Assembly (NCBI RefSeq): GCF_000421465.1
Contig: NZ_ATXB01000001.1
Span: forward strand, 248,001 to 312,000
Reading direction: 5' to 3'
DNA from: Methylohalobius crimeensis 10Ki
GTDB lineage: Bacteria; Pseudomonadota; Gammaproteobacteria; Methylococcales; Methylothermaceae
DNA: 64,000 bases
Position 1 is the first letter of the stretch; each line of letters starts with the position of its first letter. This document shows positions 53,340 through 63,254 of the stretch, piece after piece. A program made the position numbers and the translations under genes. The notes beneath the pieces were generated by a model. That model saw only the letters and a program-made list of their open reading frames with translations. It made no database searches and was not told where the DNA came from.

Positions 53340-54521
53340 TTATTCCAATCGCTTTTCGATCCACCCATCGATCCGCCGGAGAATTTCCCGGCGCAAGGGA
53401 GGCGACGAGAACAGGTGTTCGTGATGGGAATGCGCCTCCAAGGCCATGACTTGGTTGTCGGGATGATTGGTCCGGGTGGCTTGTATGAATTCCTCGTTGC
53501 CCCGGGCGGCGGTGATCGGGTCGTGGCCGGAATAGACCAGTAAATAGGGCAGGTCGAACTTCTCCATGTGGCGGCGAAAACGGACGATTTCCCGTTCCAC
53601 CCCCTTGGCGAAGCGGGGGAGGGTGCGGCGGATGATGTAGCCGTCGGCGAGATGGCGGGCCTGTTCCACTTCCCAATCGCTGAGATAGAAGGGAACCCAG
53701 GGCGGGGTGACCGGTGTGGTCAGGGCGCGAATGCCTGGCCAGGAGGCCGCTTCGAACGTGCCGCGGAGGAGGAGGGTGGCGGGGACGGCGACGATTTGCT
53801 TGGCCAGAAACCACGGCAGTGGGTCGTCTCCCCGGTATAAAAAATTCGATTCGGCGAAAAAGGAAAACTGAATCAAGGGGTTTTGCAGCCAGCCGCGCCA
53901 GCCGGGAATATCCGGGACGGAAAAAGCCGGCCCCAACAGGACGATGCCGCCGATTGGACAGGGCGATGTTTTATTCGCCCCGGATTGCATAAAATGGGAA
54001 GCGGCGACCAGTCCTCCCAGGCTGTGGGCGAGAATGAAAACGGGCTTTTCCGGGCAGCGCCGCGCCAGGTAGCGGAGGGCGCGGGCGAAATTGTCGCGCA
54101 GAAGGTCCAGATTGCGCAAAGACGCCTGGGCTTGGTAGGCTCGACTGACGTCGGCGGCCGCAGTGCCTTGGCGCAGGCGCGCCTCCGCGGCGGCGATGAT
54201 GGGATTGGACAGGCCGTGGGCGTAGAGGTCGATGCCGGCGACGTGATAGTTTGGCGCGAAATGCGCTGCGATTTCCCCGTAGCGGCCGATGTATTCGTTC
54301 ATGCCGTGAACCAAAAGCAGGCACGCGGCGGGATCGGCCGAGTAGGACGGTTTGAACTGCCCCTCGAGGGAGGGGGATTCGGCGGTTCCGGGCAAGGAGA
54401 TTTTCTCACCCCAGAATGGATAGGGGGAGGAAATGGTTTGTCGATGGGCGCAGCCGCCCAGGACCGAAAGGGTGGTGAGGAAAAGCCAAGTGAGGCGGGC
54501 GATGCTGGAATCTCTAGCCAT
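53340..54521 (-). CDS. Alpha/beta hydrolase lipoprotein (lysophospholipase-like)
   Basis: The 393-residue protein from ATG 54521 has a lipoprotein signal (LTWLFLTTLSVLGGC). The alpha/beta hydrolase core has LLLVHGMNEYIGRYGEIAAH, FILAHSLGGLVAA with the nucleophile Ser, VYSGHDPIT with the acid Asp, and SHHEHLF with the His. It resembles monoacylglycerol lipase/lysophospholipase (Hydrolase_4). It is expected in the envelope. Its start is divergent to pncC and overlaps it by 20 nt. Confidence 0.82.
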   Translation of the reverse strand: MARDSSIARLTWLFLTTLSVLGGCAHRQTISSPYPFWGEKISLPGTAESPSLEGQFKPSYSADPAACLLLVHGMNEYIGRYGEIAAHFAPNYHVAGIDLYAHGLSNPIIAAAEARLRQGTAAADVSRAYQAQASLRNLDLLRDNFARALRYLARRCPEKPVFILAHSLGGLVAASHFMQSGANKTSPCPIGGIVLLGPAFSVPDIPGWRGWLQNPLIQFSFFAESNFLYRGDDPLPWFLAKQIVAVPATLLLRGTFEAASWPGIRALTTPVTPPWVPFYLSDWEVEQARHLADGYIIRRTLPRFAKGVEREIVRFRRHMEKFDLPYLLVYSGHDPITAARGNEEFIQATRTNHPDNQVMALEAHSHHEHLFSSPPLRREILRRIDGWIEKRLE

Positions 54522-54984
54522 GGAAGTCGGACAATGTCTGCGCGGCAAAAGTTTATGCTTGGCCACCGCCGAATCGTGCACCGGCGGTTGGATCGCCAAG
54601 TGCCTGACCGATGTGGCGGGAAGTTCCGAATGGTTCGAGCGCGGATTCGTCACTTATAGTAACCAAGCCAAGATGGAAATGCTCGGCGTCAAGGCCGAGA
54701 CCCTGAATCGGTATGGCGCGGTGAGCGAGGCGGTGGTGGCGGAGATGGCCGCGGGCGCGCTCGCCCACAGTCGGGCGCAAGTGGCGGTGGCGGTGAGCGG
54801 AATCGCCGGTCCCGGCGGGGGAACCCCGGACAAGCCGGTGGGACGGGTGTGGTTGGCGTGGCAGGTCAAAGACCGCCCGTACCGCACCGAACGGCTTCAG
54901 TTGTCGGGGGATCGGGAAAACGTGCGCCGGCAAGCGGTTGCTCGGGCGCTGGAAGGGGTTTTGGATGTCTGCCACCGATTCTAA
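54502..54984 (+). CDS. pncC: Nicotinamide-nucleotide amidase (CinA C-terminal domain)
   Basis: The 160-residue protein reads LCLATAESCTGGWIAKCLTD, WFERGFVTYSNQAKMEMLGV, and VAVSGIAGPGGGTPDKPVGR, the CinA-C/PncC family that deamidates NMN. The single-domain form precedes recA in many gammaproteobacteria. ATG 54502 is chosen; ATG 54520 is possible and would share the CATG with the divergent hydrolase start. It overlaps thpR by 20 nt. Confidence 0.92.
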   Translation: MLESLAMEVGQCLRGKSLCLATAESCTGGWIAKCLTDVAGSSEWFERGFVTYSNQAKMEMLGVKAETLNRYGAVSEAVVAEMAAGALAHSRAQVAVAVSGIAGPGGGTPDKPVGRVWLAWQVKDRPYRTERLQLSGDRENVRRQAVARALEGVLDVCHRF

Positions 54985-55498
54985 ACGCTTGTTTTTCGCG
55001 CTTTGGCCGGACGAGTCGCTGCGGGCCGAGTTGGTCCGGGTGCGCGACCAATTGGGTTTGGACCGGGGGAAACCGGTCGACCCGGAGAAGATTCACATCA
55101 CCTTGCTGTTTTTGGGCGAAGTGCCCGGCGACCAGGTGGCGGACCTTAAAGCGCTGGCGGAGAAGGTCCCCGTCGTGCCTTGCGAATTGAGCTTCGGCCG
55201 GTTGGAACATTGGGTGCGTCCGGCCGTCTTATGTTTGACCGCCGAAACCGTTCCTCAGTCTTTGTCCGAACTGATCGAAAGTTTGAAGCGGGGCGTGCGC
55301 AAACTGGGGTTCAAACCCGAAAAACGCCCGTTTCGCCCTCACTTGACCTTGGCGCGAAAAGTCAGAAAACGGCAGGTGAGCCGGGAGATCGAGCCGATTC
55401 GTTGGCCGGTGCGGGATTTTGTGTTGGTGGCCTCGGAGCTGAGCCCGGAGGGGGCCCGTTACCAGGTGATCGATCGTTGGCCCGCGGTGGCGCAGTGA
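54965..55498 (+). CDS. thpR: RNA 2',3'-cyclic phosphodiesterase
   Basis: The 177-residue 2H phosphoesterase has both HxT(L) motifs: KIHITLLFLGEV (about residue 42) and FRPHLTLARKV (about residue 125). It begins KRLFFALWPDESLRAELVRV, family-typical. The enzyme hydrolyses 2',3'-cyclic phosphate or ligates tRNA halves in vitro. ATG 54965 lies within the pncC end, so the two are coupled. Confidence 0.9.
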   Translation: MSATDSKRLFFALWPDESLRAELVRVRDQLGLDRGKPVDPEKIHITLLFLGEVPGDQVADLKALAEKVPVVPCELSFGRLEHWVRPAVLCLTAETVPQSLSELIESLKRGVRKLGFKPEKRPFRPHLTLARKVRKRQVSREIEPIRWPVRDFVLVASELSPEGARYQVIDRWPAVAQ

Positions 55499-55613
55499 AG
55501 CGCTATACTGAGTCGTGCGGTCGAGGATGATACGTAATGGAGTTGTTCTAAGCGGACAGGTCCCAAGTTGTGCCATAATTTTGTGATTACAGCGAGCAAA
55601 CGAGTAGCGGATT

Positions 55614-56654
55614 ATGTTAGACGAGAACAAGCGCAAGGCGCTGGGCGCCGCGCTGATGCAGATCGAGAAGCAGTACGGAAAAGGATCGGTGATGCGGCTC
55701 GGCGATGCCGGACCGGCGCGCGACGTGGAGGCGATTCCCACCGGCTCCTTGACCCTGGATTTGGCGCTGGGAATCGGCGGTCTACCCAAGGGGCGGGTCG
55801 TGGAGATCTACGGCCCCGAATCCTCGGGCAAGACCACCCTGGCCTTGTCCACCATCGCTCAGGCTCAGAAGCGAGACGGCGTGGCGGCGTTCGTGGACGC
55901 CGAGCACGCGTTGGATCCGGCCTACGCCAAGCGCCTCGGAGTCAATCTGGATGATCTTTTGATTTCCCAGCCCGATACCGGCGAACAGGCGTTGGAAATC
56001 GTCGACATGCTGGTTCGCTCCGGGGCGGTGGACATCATCGTGGTGGACTCGGTGGCGGCTTTGACGCCCAAGGCCGAGATCGAGGGCGAGATGGGCGACG
56101 CCCACGTGGGCCTGCAGGCGCGTTTGATGTCCCAGGCGCTACGCAAATTGACCGCCAACATCAAGCGCTCCAACGCCTTGGTGATTTTCATCAACCAGAT
56201 CCGGATGAAAATCGGGGTGATGTTCGGCAATCCCGAGACCACTACCGGTGGCAACGCGCTCAAGTTCTATTCCTCGGTGCGTCTCGATATCCGGCGGATC
56301 GGCGCGATCAAGAAGGGGGACGAAGTCCTCGGCAACGACACCAAGGTGAAGGTGGTCAAGAACAAGGTGGCGCCGCCTTTCAAGACCGCGGGTTTCGAGA
56401 TTCTCTACAATGAAGGCATCTCCAAGGAGGGGGAACTGATCGATTTGGGGGTGGAGCACGGTTTCGTGCAAAAGTCCGGCGCCTGGTACAGTATCGACAA
56501 GGACCGCATCGGTCAGGGCAAGGACAACGTTCGCCAGCATTTGAAGGCGCATCCTGAACTCGTGCAGGAATTGGAACGGAAAATCCGCGAGAAAGTCTTC
56601 GGCAGCGTCTCCGCCGAGGAACCTTCCGACGCCGAAGCCCCCGTGGAGGAGTAA
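55614..56654 (+). CDS. recA: Recombinase RecA
   Basis: The 346-residue protein has [13 protein letters not shown] (Walker A, about residue 66), [20 protein letters not shown] (Walker B) and the L1/L2 loops including [20 protein letters not shown]. The acidic tail ([14 protein letters not shown]) is usual. ATG 55614 is the family start. CATAAT at 55571-55576 could be a -10 box. I find no CTG-N10-CAG LexA box in 55499-55613, so SOS control is not evident from the sequence. Confidence 0.98.
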   Translation: MLDENKRKALGAALMQIEKQYGKGSVMRLGDAGPARDVEAIPTGSLTLDLALGIGGLPKGRVVEIYGPESSGKTTLALSTIAQAQKRDGVAAFVDAEHALDPAYAKRLGVNLDDLLISQPDTGEQALEIVDMLVRSGAVDIIVVDSVAALTPKAEIEGEMGDAHVGLQARLMSQALRKLTANIKRSNALVIFINQIRMKIGVMFGNPETTTGGNALKFYSSVRLDIRRIGAIKKGDEVLGNDTKVKVVKNKVAPPFKTAGFEILYNEGISKEGELIDLGVEHGFVQKSGAWYSIDKDRIGQGKDNVRQHLKAHPELVQELERKIREKVFGSVSAEEPSDAEAPVEE

Positions 56655-56711
56655 GGAAAGCTGAGCGGGGGCGAAGAACGCGTTAAAATAAAGGAACTTT
56701 GCCTGAAGCTC

Positions 56712-57110
56712 TTGGCCCGGCGCGAGCACAGCGCGCGGGAATTGCTGTGGAAACTGCGCGGACGGGGTTTTCCCGAAAATCTGGCGCAGGCGGTGATCGA
56801 GGAGCTTCAGGCCGCCGGTTGGCAGGACGAGCGCCGGTTCGTGGAAAGTTTTATCCGCGCCCGCAGCGAGCGCGGCCACGGGCCGGTCAAAATCCGCTTC
56901 GAACTCAGGCAAAAAGGGATCGAGGATGGATTGATCGAGCAGGTCCTGGCGGAATTGGCGATCGATTGGGAGCAGGTTTTGGAGACGGTGTACCGGCGCA
57001 AGTTCGGGGAGCGGCCGGTCCAAAGCCGCAATGAATACGGCAAACGCTACCGTTTCCTGGCGCAGCGAGGATTCGAGACGGAGCAGATTCGCAGCCTGTT
57101 GAGGGATTGA
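56712..57110 (+). CDS. recX: RecX regulatory protein with a non-standard start
   Basis: The frame encodes [60 protein letters not shown], the RecX three-helix repeats. RecX inhibits RecA filaments. The frame is in phase with recA and is open from its stop at 56654. The only ordinary start is TTG 56712, yet conserved-looking residues (KELCLKLL) precede it. CTG 56661, 9 nt after GAGGAG, or ATA 56688 may be the true start. It overlaps alaS by TGATG. Confidence 0.88.
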   Translation: MARREHSARELLWKLRGRGFPENLAQAVIEELQAAGWQDERRFVESFIRARSERGHGPVKIRFELRQKGIEDGLIEQVLAELAIDWEQVLETVYRRKFGERPVQSRNEYGKRYRFLAQRGFETEQIRSLLRD

Positions 57111-59713
57111 TGAAACGATTGACGACTTCGGCCATCCGAGAACAATTTCTGGACTATTTCCGCGAGCGCGGCCACACCATTGTGCCGTCCGCTCCCCTTA
57201 TTCCCCAGCGGGATCCCACCTTGCTGTTCACCAACGCCGGAATGGTGCCGTTCAAGGATATTTTCCTCGGCCGCGAGCATCGCGATTACACCCGGGCGGC
57301 CTCCAGTCAAAAGTGCCTGCGCGCCGGCGGCAAGCACAACGATTTGGAAAACGTGGGTTATACCGCTCGCCATCACACTTTCTTCGAAATGCTGGGCAAT
57401 TTCAGCTTCGGCGATTATTTCAAGCGCGAGGCGATCCAATACGCCTGGGAATTTCTCACCGGCGTCCTGGCGATTCCCGAGGAAAAACTCTGGGTGACGG
57501 TCTACGAGGAAGACGACGAGGCGGCCGACATCTGGCTCAAGGAGATGAAAGTTTCTCCCGAGCGCTTCGCCCGGATCGGCGCCCACGATAATTTCTGGTC
57601 CATGGGCGAGGTGGGGCCGTGCGGCCCCTGCACCGAGATTTTCTACGACCACGGCCCGGAAGTGGCCGGCGGGCCGCCGGGTTCGCCCGACGCCGAGGGG
57701 GATCGTTACGTGGAAATCTGGAATCTGGTGTTCATGCAGTACGACCGCGCCCCCGACGGGACTTTGACGCCGCTCCCCAAGCCTTCGGTGGATACCGGCA
57801 TGGGGGTGGAGCGGATCGCCGCCGTGTTGCAGGGGGTGCACAGCAACTACGACATCGACCTGTTCCGCCATCTGATCCGCGCCGCCGCCGATTTGGCCGG
57901 CACCGACGACTTGAGCGGCAACTCCCTCAAGGTGATCGCCGATCATACCCGCGCCGCCGCTTTCTTGATCGCCGACGGGGTATTGCCCTCCAACGAAGGG
58001 CGTGGCTATGTGCTTCGCCGGATCATCCGGCGGGCGATTCGCCACGGCTACCGGCTGGGCATCCGCGAGATTTTCTTCCATCGCTTGGTCGCCCCTTTGG
58101 CCGAGGTGATGGGCGACGCCTATCCCGAAATCGTTTCCCACCAGGCCCAGATCGAACAGGTGCTGAAGCGAGAGGAGGCGCGTTTCGCCGAAACTCTGGA
58201 ACAGGGCATGCGGGTGCTCGAGGACGGCTTGAAGAAGCTGGAGGGCAAACGCATTCCCGGCGATTTGATTTTCCTCCTCTACGACACTTACGGCTTTCCG
58301 GTGGATCTGACCCGGGATTTCGCCCTCGAGCACGGGCTGTCCCTGGATCTGGAGGGGTTCGAGCGCGCCATGGCCGAGCAGCGTGAAAGGGCGCGCGCGG
58401 CGAGCGGTTTCAGCGCCGATTACCACAAGGTGATTCCGATTCACGCCAAGACCGAATTTCTGGGCTACGATCGCTTGGAGGCCGAGGCCAAAATCCTCGC
58501 CGTCTTGCAGAATGGTGAACCGGTCGAATCTTTGCCCGCCGGCGAGTCCGGCGTGGTGGTGCTGGACCGGACCCCCTTCTATGCCGAAGGCGGCGGTCAG
58601 GTGGGGGATCGCGGCGAAATCCGAACCGATGCCGGCCGCTTGCGCGTGGAAGATACCCAAAAACAAGGGGATACCTGGCTCCACTGGGGGAAGGTGGTGC
58701 AGGGACAGCTGGAGCGCGCCGCCGCCAGCACCGCCCGGGTGGACGAGGAATTGCGCGATGCCACCGCGCTCAATCATTCCGCCACGCATCTCCTGCATGC
58801 GGCGTTGAGAAATCTCTTGGGCGAACACGTGCAGCAGAAGGGCTCGCTGGTGGATGCCGAACGCCTGCGTTTCGACTTCGCCCACTTCGAACCCTTGACC
58901 CGAGATCAGGTCGAGGAGATCGAGCGCCTGGTAAACGGCGAAATCCGCCGGAACCAGCCGGTGACCGCCGAAGTGATGGCCAAGGACGATGCCCTCGCGG
59001 CCGGGGCCGTCGCTTTGTTCGGGGAAAAATACGGCGATCGGGTGCGGGTGTTGAAAATCGGCGATTTCTCGGTGGAGTTGTGCGGCGGCACGCATGTACG
59101 ACGATCCGGCGATATCGGCTTTTTCAAAATCATCACCGAAACCGGCATCGCCGCCGGGGTGCGCCGGATCGAGGCGTTGACCGGCGAGCGGGCGGTGCGT
59201 TGGGCCCAGGGGGCGGATGCGCAACTGACCGCTTTGGCGGGGGCGTTCAAATGCCAACCGGAAGAGGTGGAAATCAAATCCCGCCAGGCTCTGGAAAAAA
59301 ACCGTCAGTTGGAAAAAGAGCTGGAACGCCTGAAGGCCAAGCTGGCGTCGCAGGCCGGCAGTGACTTGGCTTCCCAGGCGGTGGACGTCGAGGGAGTGAA
59401 GGTGCTGGCGGTCCAGCTGGAGGATGGCGACCCCAAGGCGCTTCGCACCACCCTCGATCAACTGAAAAACAAGCTCGGCAGCGCGGCGATCGTGCTGGCG
59501 ACGGTCAAAAACGCCAAAGTTACCCTGGTGGCCGGGGTTTCCAAGGATTTGACCGATCGGATCAAGGCCGGGGAGTTGGTCAACGCCGTCGCCCAGCAGG
59601 TGGGCGGCCGCGGCGGCGGGCGGCCGGATTTCGCCCAGGCCGGCGGTTCCCAACCGGAAAACTTGTCCGAGGCCTTGGCGGGTGTGGATGATTGGATTCG
59701 ATCGCGTCTGTGA
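57110..59713 (+). CDS. alaS: Alanine-tRNA ligase
   Basis: The 867-residue enzyme has [17 protein letters not shown] (class II motif 1 region), [20 protein letters not shown] (motif 2), [16 protein letters not shown] (motif 3), and the editing domain [14 protein letters not shown] (HxxxH) with VELCGGTHV. The C-terminal DHHA1/oligomerisation part reads [20 protein letters not shown]. It charges tRNA-Ala and clears mischarged Ser/Gly. ATG 57110 overlaps the recX stop. Confidence 0.98.
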   Translation: MKRLTTSAIREQFLDYFRERGHTIVPSAPLIPQRDPTLLFTNAGMVPFKDIFLGREHRDYTRAASSQKCLRAGGKHNDLENVGYTARHHTFFEMLGNFSFGDYFKREAIQYAWEFLTGVLAIPEEKLWVTVYEEDDEAADIWLKEMKVSPERFARIGAHDNFWSMGEVGPCGPCTEIFYDHGPEVAGGPPGSPDAEGDRYVEIWNLVFMQYDRAPDGTLTPLPKPSVDTGMGVERIAAVLQGVHSNYDIDLFRHLIRAAADLAGTDDLSGNSLKVIADHTRAAAFLIADGVLPSNEGRGYVLRRIIRRAIRHGYRLGIREIFFHRLVAPLAEVMGDAYPEIVSHQAQIEQVLKREEARFAETLEQGMRVLEDGLKKLEGKRIPGDLIFLLYDTYGFPVDLTRDFALEHGLSLDLEGFERAMAEQRERARAASGFSADYHKVIPIHAKTEFLGYDRLEAEAKILAVLQNGEPVESLPAGESGVVVLDRTPFYAEGGGQVGDRGEIRTDAGRLRVEDTQKQGDTWLHWGKVVQGQLERAAASTARVDEELRDATALNHSATHLLHAALRNLLGEHVQQKGSLVDAERLRFDFAHFEPLTRDQVEEIERLVNGEIRRNQPVTAEVMAKDDALAAGAVALFGEKYGDRVRVLKIGDFSVELCGGTHVRRSGDIGFFKIITETGIAAGVRRIEALTGERAVRWAQGADAQLTALAGAFKCQPEEVEIKSRQALEKNRQLEKELERLKAKLASQAGSDLASQAVDVEGVKVLAVQLEDGDPKALRTTLDQLKNKLGSAAIVLATVKNAKVTLVAGVSKDLTDRIKAGELVNAVAQQVGGRGGGRPDFAQAGGSQPENLSEALAGVDDWIRSRL

Positions 59714-59754
59714 GATCGTGACATAATGATGTTCGTTTAAGCATCGATAAGGAT

Positions 59755-60981
59755 ATGGCACTCTACGTTCACAAATACGGCGGCACTTCGGTCGGCACGG
59801 TGGAGCGGATTCAGGACGTGGCCGAAAAAATCATCCAGGCCAAGCGCGCCGGCGACGATTTGGTAGTGGTGGTTTCCGCCATGAGCGGCGAGACCGACCG
59901 GCTGTTGGGATTGGCGCATCAAGTTCAGGAGCGACCCGAGCCGCGTGAGCTGGATGTGCTTCTGGCGACCGGCGAGCAGGTCACCATCGCGCTTTTGTGC
60001 ATGGCGCTGGAAGTGAAGGGATGTGCGGCCAGCTCCTATACCGGCGCCCAGGCCCGAATACTCACCGACGCGGCCCATACCAAGGCCCGCATTCTGGATA
60101 TCGACACCTCGCGCATCCGTCGGGATCTGAGCCAAGACAAGGTGGTGGTGGTGGCCGGTTTCCAGGGGGTGAACGAGGAAGGTCACATCACCACCCTCGG
60201 CCGGGGCGGTTCCGACACCACCGCCGTCGCCCTGGCGGCGACCTTGCAGGCGGACGAATGCCGCATCTACACCGACGTGGACGGGGTGTATACCACCGAT
60301 CCCAGGATTGAATCCAAGGCCCGTCGCCTGGAACGGATTACCTTCGAGGAAATGCTGGAATTGGCCAGCCTGGGTTCCAAGGTGCTGCAGATTCGGGCGG
60401 TGGAATTCGCCGGCAAGTACAATGTCCCCCTTAGGGTACTGTCCACCTTCACCGAGGGGGAAGGAACGCTCATTACCTATGAGGACGAGACAATGGAAGA
60501 GGCGCTGATTTCCGGTATCGCCTTCAATCGAGATGAAGCCAAGCTGACGGTGGAAGGGGTTCCCGACCGTCCCGGTATCGCCGCGGCCATTCTCGGACCG
60601 ATCGCCGATGCCAATATTGAAGTGGATATGATCGTCCAAAACGTCGCCGAGGACGAGAGCACCGACTTTACTTTTACCGTGCATCGCAACGATTATCCCC
60701 GGGCTCGGGATATTCTCGATCGGGCGCGGGACGATTTGGGGGCGCGCAAGGTGACCGGCGACGATCGAATCGTCAAGATCTCCCTGGTGGGGGTGGGGAT
60801 GCGTTCTCATGCCGGCATCGCCAGTAAGATGTTCCGGGTGCTGGCGGAGGCGGGCATCAATATCCAAATGATTTCCACTTCCGAGATCAAGATTTCGGTG
60901 GTGCTGGATGAAGATTACCTGCAAGCGGCGGTGCATACCCTGCACGAGGCCTTCGAATTGGATCAAGCGCCGGCGGCTTGA
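59755..60981 (+). CDS. lysC: Aspartate kinase
   Basis: The 408-residue protein has a kinase domain (VHKYGGTSVGTVERIQDVAE, GRGGSDTTAVALAATLQADE, TDVDGVYTTDPRI) and two ACT domains (LTVEGVPDRPGIAAAILGPI and ISLVGVGMRSHAGIASKMF). This is the monofunctional, usually Lys/Thr-feedback-regulated type. It opens the aspartate pathway to Lys, Thr and Met. An internal start for a separate beta subunit (ATG near 60492) is conceivable, as in Bacillus, but not shown. Confidence 0.96.
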   Translation: MALYVHKYGGTSVGTVERIQDVAEKIIQAKRAGDDLVVVVSAMSGETDRLLGLAHQVQERPEPRELDVLLATGEQVTIALLCMALEVKGCAASSYTGAQARILTDAAHTKARILDIDTSRIRRDLSQDKVVVVAGFQGVNEEGHITTLGRGGSDTTAVALAATLQADECRIYTDVDGVYTTDPRIESKARRLERITFEEMLELASLGSKVLQIRAVEFAGKYNVPLRVLSTFTEGEGTLITYEDETMEEALISGIAFNRDEAKLTVEGVPDRPGIAAAILGPIADANIEVDMIVQNVAEDESTDFTFTVHRNDYPRARDILDRARDDLGARKVTGDDRIVKISLVGVGMRSHAGIASKMFRVLAEAGINIQMISTSEIKISVVLDEDYLQAAVHTLHEAFELDQAPAA

Positions 60982-61100
60982 TGCATCCGGGTTTTCCCCT
61001 GATAAAGTGAAGTGATATAATCCACCTTGAACTGATTTCGGTGCCCGACTCGATCGCGGCGGGGCCGGTTTTCAGTTCCTAAAACGGAAAGGATGATCTT

Positions 61101-61340
61101 ATGCTTATTCTGACTCGGAGAGTGGGGGAAACACTGATCATCGGTGACGATGTCACCGTCACCGTGCTTGGTGTCAAGGGCAATCAAGTGCGCATCGGTG
61201 TGAACGCCCCCAAAGACGTTTCGGTCCATCGGGAGGAAATCTACGAGCGGATCAAGCGTGAAAAAGAAGTGGGGTTCCAGCAACCGGAGTCCGAATCCAT
61301 GTCTGACAACGAATCATCCGGCGGTGAACCTGACGGTTGA
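61101..61340 (+). CDS. csrA: Carbon storage regulator CsrA
   Basis: The 79-residue protein begins [55 protein letters not shown]: complete CsrA with the RNA-binding first strand and VHREEIY. The C terminus is extended by about 18 acidic/Ser residues. It binds GGA-containing mRNA leaders. AACGGAAAGGATG upstream (61083-61095) serves as ribosome site. Position after lysC and before tRNA-Ser is as in other gammaproteobacteria. Confidence 0.97.
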   Translation: MLILTRRVGETLIIGDDVTVTVLGVKGNQVRIGVNAPKDVSVHREEIYERIKREKEVGFQQPESESMSDNESSGGEPDG

Positions 61341-61363
61341 TAACAGCGATTAGGTAAAAATTT

Positions 61364-61454
61364 GGAGAGGTGGCCGAGTGGCTGAAGGCGCTCCCCTGCT
61401 AAGGGAGTATGGGTCAAAAGCCCATCGAGGGTTCGAATCCCTCCCTCTCCGCCA
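61364..61454 (+). tRNA. tRNA-Ser(GCU)
   Basis: GGAGAGG (61364-61370) pairs with CCTCTCC (61444-61450), then G and encoded CCA. The anticodon loop reads CTGCTAA with anticodon GCT. A long variable arm (GAGTATGGGTCAAAAGCCCATC) marks it as serine. T-loop GGTTCGAATCC is standard. It decodes AGC and AGU. Confidence 0.97.
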
Positions 61455-61463
61455 AATTAAAAG

Positions 61464-61499
61464 AAAAGCACTGGCGCTTGATAAGGCTTCAGTGCTTTT
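61464..61499 (+). terminator. Rho-independent terminator after tRNA-Ser
   Basis: AAAAGCACTG (61464-61473), a 16-nt loop, CAGTGCTTTT (61490-61499) and a T-run continuing to 61501. It ends the csrA/tRNA transcript and insulates the porin gene. Confidence 0.85.
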
Positions 61500-61575
61500 T
61501 TAATGCCTCGAGAGGGAGGGTGAGAACCCTCGACCGGGGTTCGACAAATTTACAACGATCCCCTCATCCTTGGCG

Positions 61576-61609
61576 TTGTCATAAAGATGTCATTCAATTG
61601 TCATATTCT
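61576..61609 (+). promoter_or_regulatory. Triple Pho box and promoter of the porin gene
   Basis: TTGTCAT-AAAG-ATGTCAT-TCAA-TTGTCAT (61576-61604): three 7-bp repeats at 11-bp spacing, the PhoB pattern (CTGTCAT-N4-CTGTCAT) extended by one unit. TATTCT at 61604-61609 can serve as -10. This predicts induction under phosphate starvation, in line with an OprP-like product. Confidence 0.8.
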
Positions 61610-61652
61610 GTGTCGCTTTAAATTCAAAGCGATTTTGCAGGGGGATCGTTTT

Positions 61653-63254
61653 ATGAAATTGCACAATTTTGGCATCCGGGCTGGAATCGGCTTGGCGATG
61701 CTGCTAAGTCAAGCCGGTGCGGCGCATGCCGCCGACCCAGAGTTGTTGGAGATTCTGCTTACCAACGGCGTCATTACTCAGGAACAGTATGACCGGCTGA
61801 TGAGGAAAAAGGAGCCGCTGACCAAAAAGGATTTAATTCCAACAGAAAGTACGGCGGAACCAACCGTGAAAGAGCCGGCCGTGAAGCAGATGGTGGCAGA
61901 GGAAGTGACGCGGCAAGTGGAAAACGAGTTTCCGGTCAAAATGGGTTGGGGCAAAAAGGGGTTCAAATTTGAAACCCGGGATGGCAACTGGGCCACAAAT
62001 CTGCAATGGCGTGCTCAGATGCGCTATACCTATCCGGAGCGTTCGGATCCTCGATCCTTCAGTGCTTTTTCTGATGATGAGCAAAGCACATTCGAGCTGC
62101 GTCGGGTACGGATGAAAATCGGCGGCCATGGTTACCGGCCGTGGTTGAAATATTATTTCGAAGTGGATCTGCAGCCGACCCGGGATCATGACGACGACTC
62201 GGAAGCGGCGGGCAGCCGGGTGATCGACTGGCGCATCATGTTAGAGAAATATAAATGGGCATCTCTGCAGTTGGGTCAATGGAAAATCAACTACAACCGT
62301 GAGCGTGTGGATTCCTCCGGCAGGCAGCAGTTCGTGGAGCGCTCCATCGTCAACCGAATCTTTACCGTCGATCGACAAATGGGTGCGATGCTGTATGGGC
62401 ATCTAATGCCTGGAACCTTGGCGGATTCCCGTTATTATGTTGGTGTCTGGACGGGGGAAGGCCGTGGAGTCCGCAACGATGACGATCATATGATGTATAT
62501 GGGCCGCTTGCAATGGAACTTCCTGGGACGCGATCTCAAATGGCGGCAAACCGATGTGGAATACCACGAGCAGCCGGCCGGTAGCATCGCGTTTGCAGCA
62601 GCTACGGTTAGGGGGCGTTGTACTCGCTGGTCTTCCAGTGGTTGTGGCAATCTGGATGGTTTCGACAGTCCATCTAATGCTGAGAACGGCCAGTTCAGGG
62701 TCTCCCAAATGATGGAAGAAACAGCCTTTAAATGGCGAGGCTTCTCCTTCCAGCACGAATATCACTGGAAGCGGGTGGAAGATCGAATCAACAATGAGAC
62801 TGCCAGCATGTGGGGTAGTTATGCTCAGGCAGGTTATTTCTTCCATGATCTCATTCCGATGGTGCCCAAGGGATTGGAATTGGCATTCCGGTATGCTTTT
62901 GTGGAAGAGCCTGAGCGAAATCGCCTATTCAGGGATCAATTGCGTCAGGAGTATACCGGTGCGGTCAATTATTTCTTTGCCGGTCATAACAACAAGGTTA
63001 CGGTGGACTACTCTTATCTAACCCTCGAAGCTGACTGCCTGACAAAACTCATTTTTCCATGCAAAATCAGTCATGTAGTGGAGTCAGGGATACAAAAGGT
63101 ATATTGCCAAGGTAATTCCTCCATCCAGCGCGAACGATCCGAGGCCGTAGGCACGGGAGCGGGGTCGTCGGCGGAAGGCAACCACAACCGATCGATAAGC
63201 GCCTTCCCGCAAGCCAGGGCATGGTGGATCCAGTTCCAGCCGATACGGGCATAG
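61653..63254 (+). pseudogene. OprP/OprO-like phosphate-selective porin, 3' end disrupted
   Basis: ATG 61653 (AGGGGGA upstream) starts a protein with a signal peptide ending AAHA and a short N-terminal helix (LLEILLTNGVITQEQYDRLM) typical of OprP-type porins. Beta strands follow, such as FELRRVRMKIGGHGYRPWLK, YYFEVDLQPT and LELAFRYAFVEEPE. From about 63030 the frame leaves porin sequence (NKVTVDYSYLTLEAD, then unrelated) because IS DNA is inserted; the last barrel strands are lost. The fused frame runs to 63254. It is unlikely to fold correctly. Confidence 0.8.

Noticed and set aside
55499-55613. LexA box upstream of recA
   Set aside because: No CTG-N10-CAG or other known LexA site could be found by eye; not annotated.
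57047-59761. 904-codon minus-strand frame opposite alaS
   Set aside because: Complete antisense shadow of alaS; the plus strand carries all synthetase motifs.
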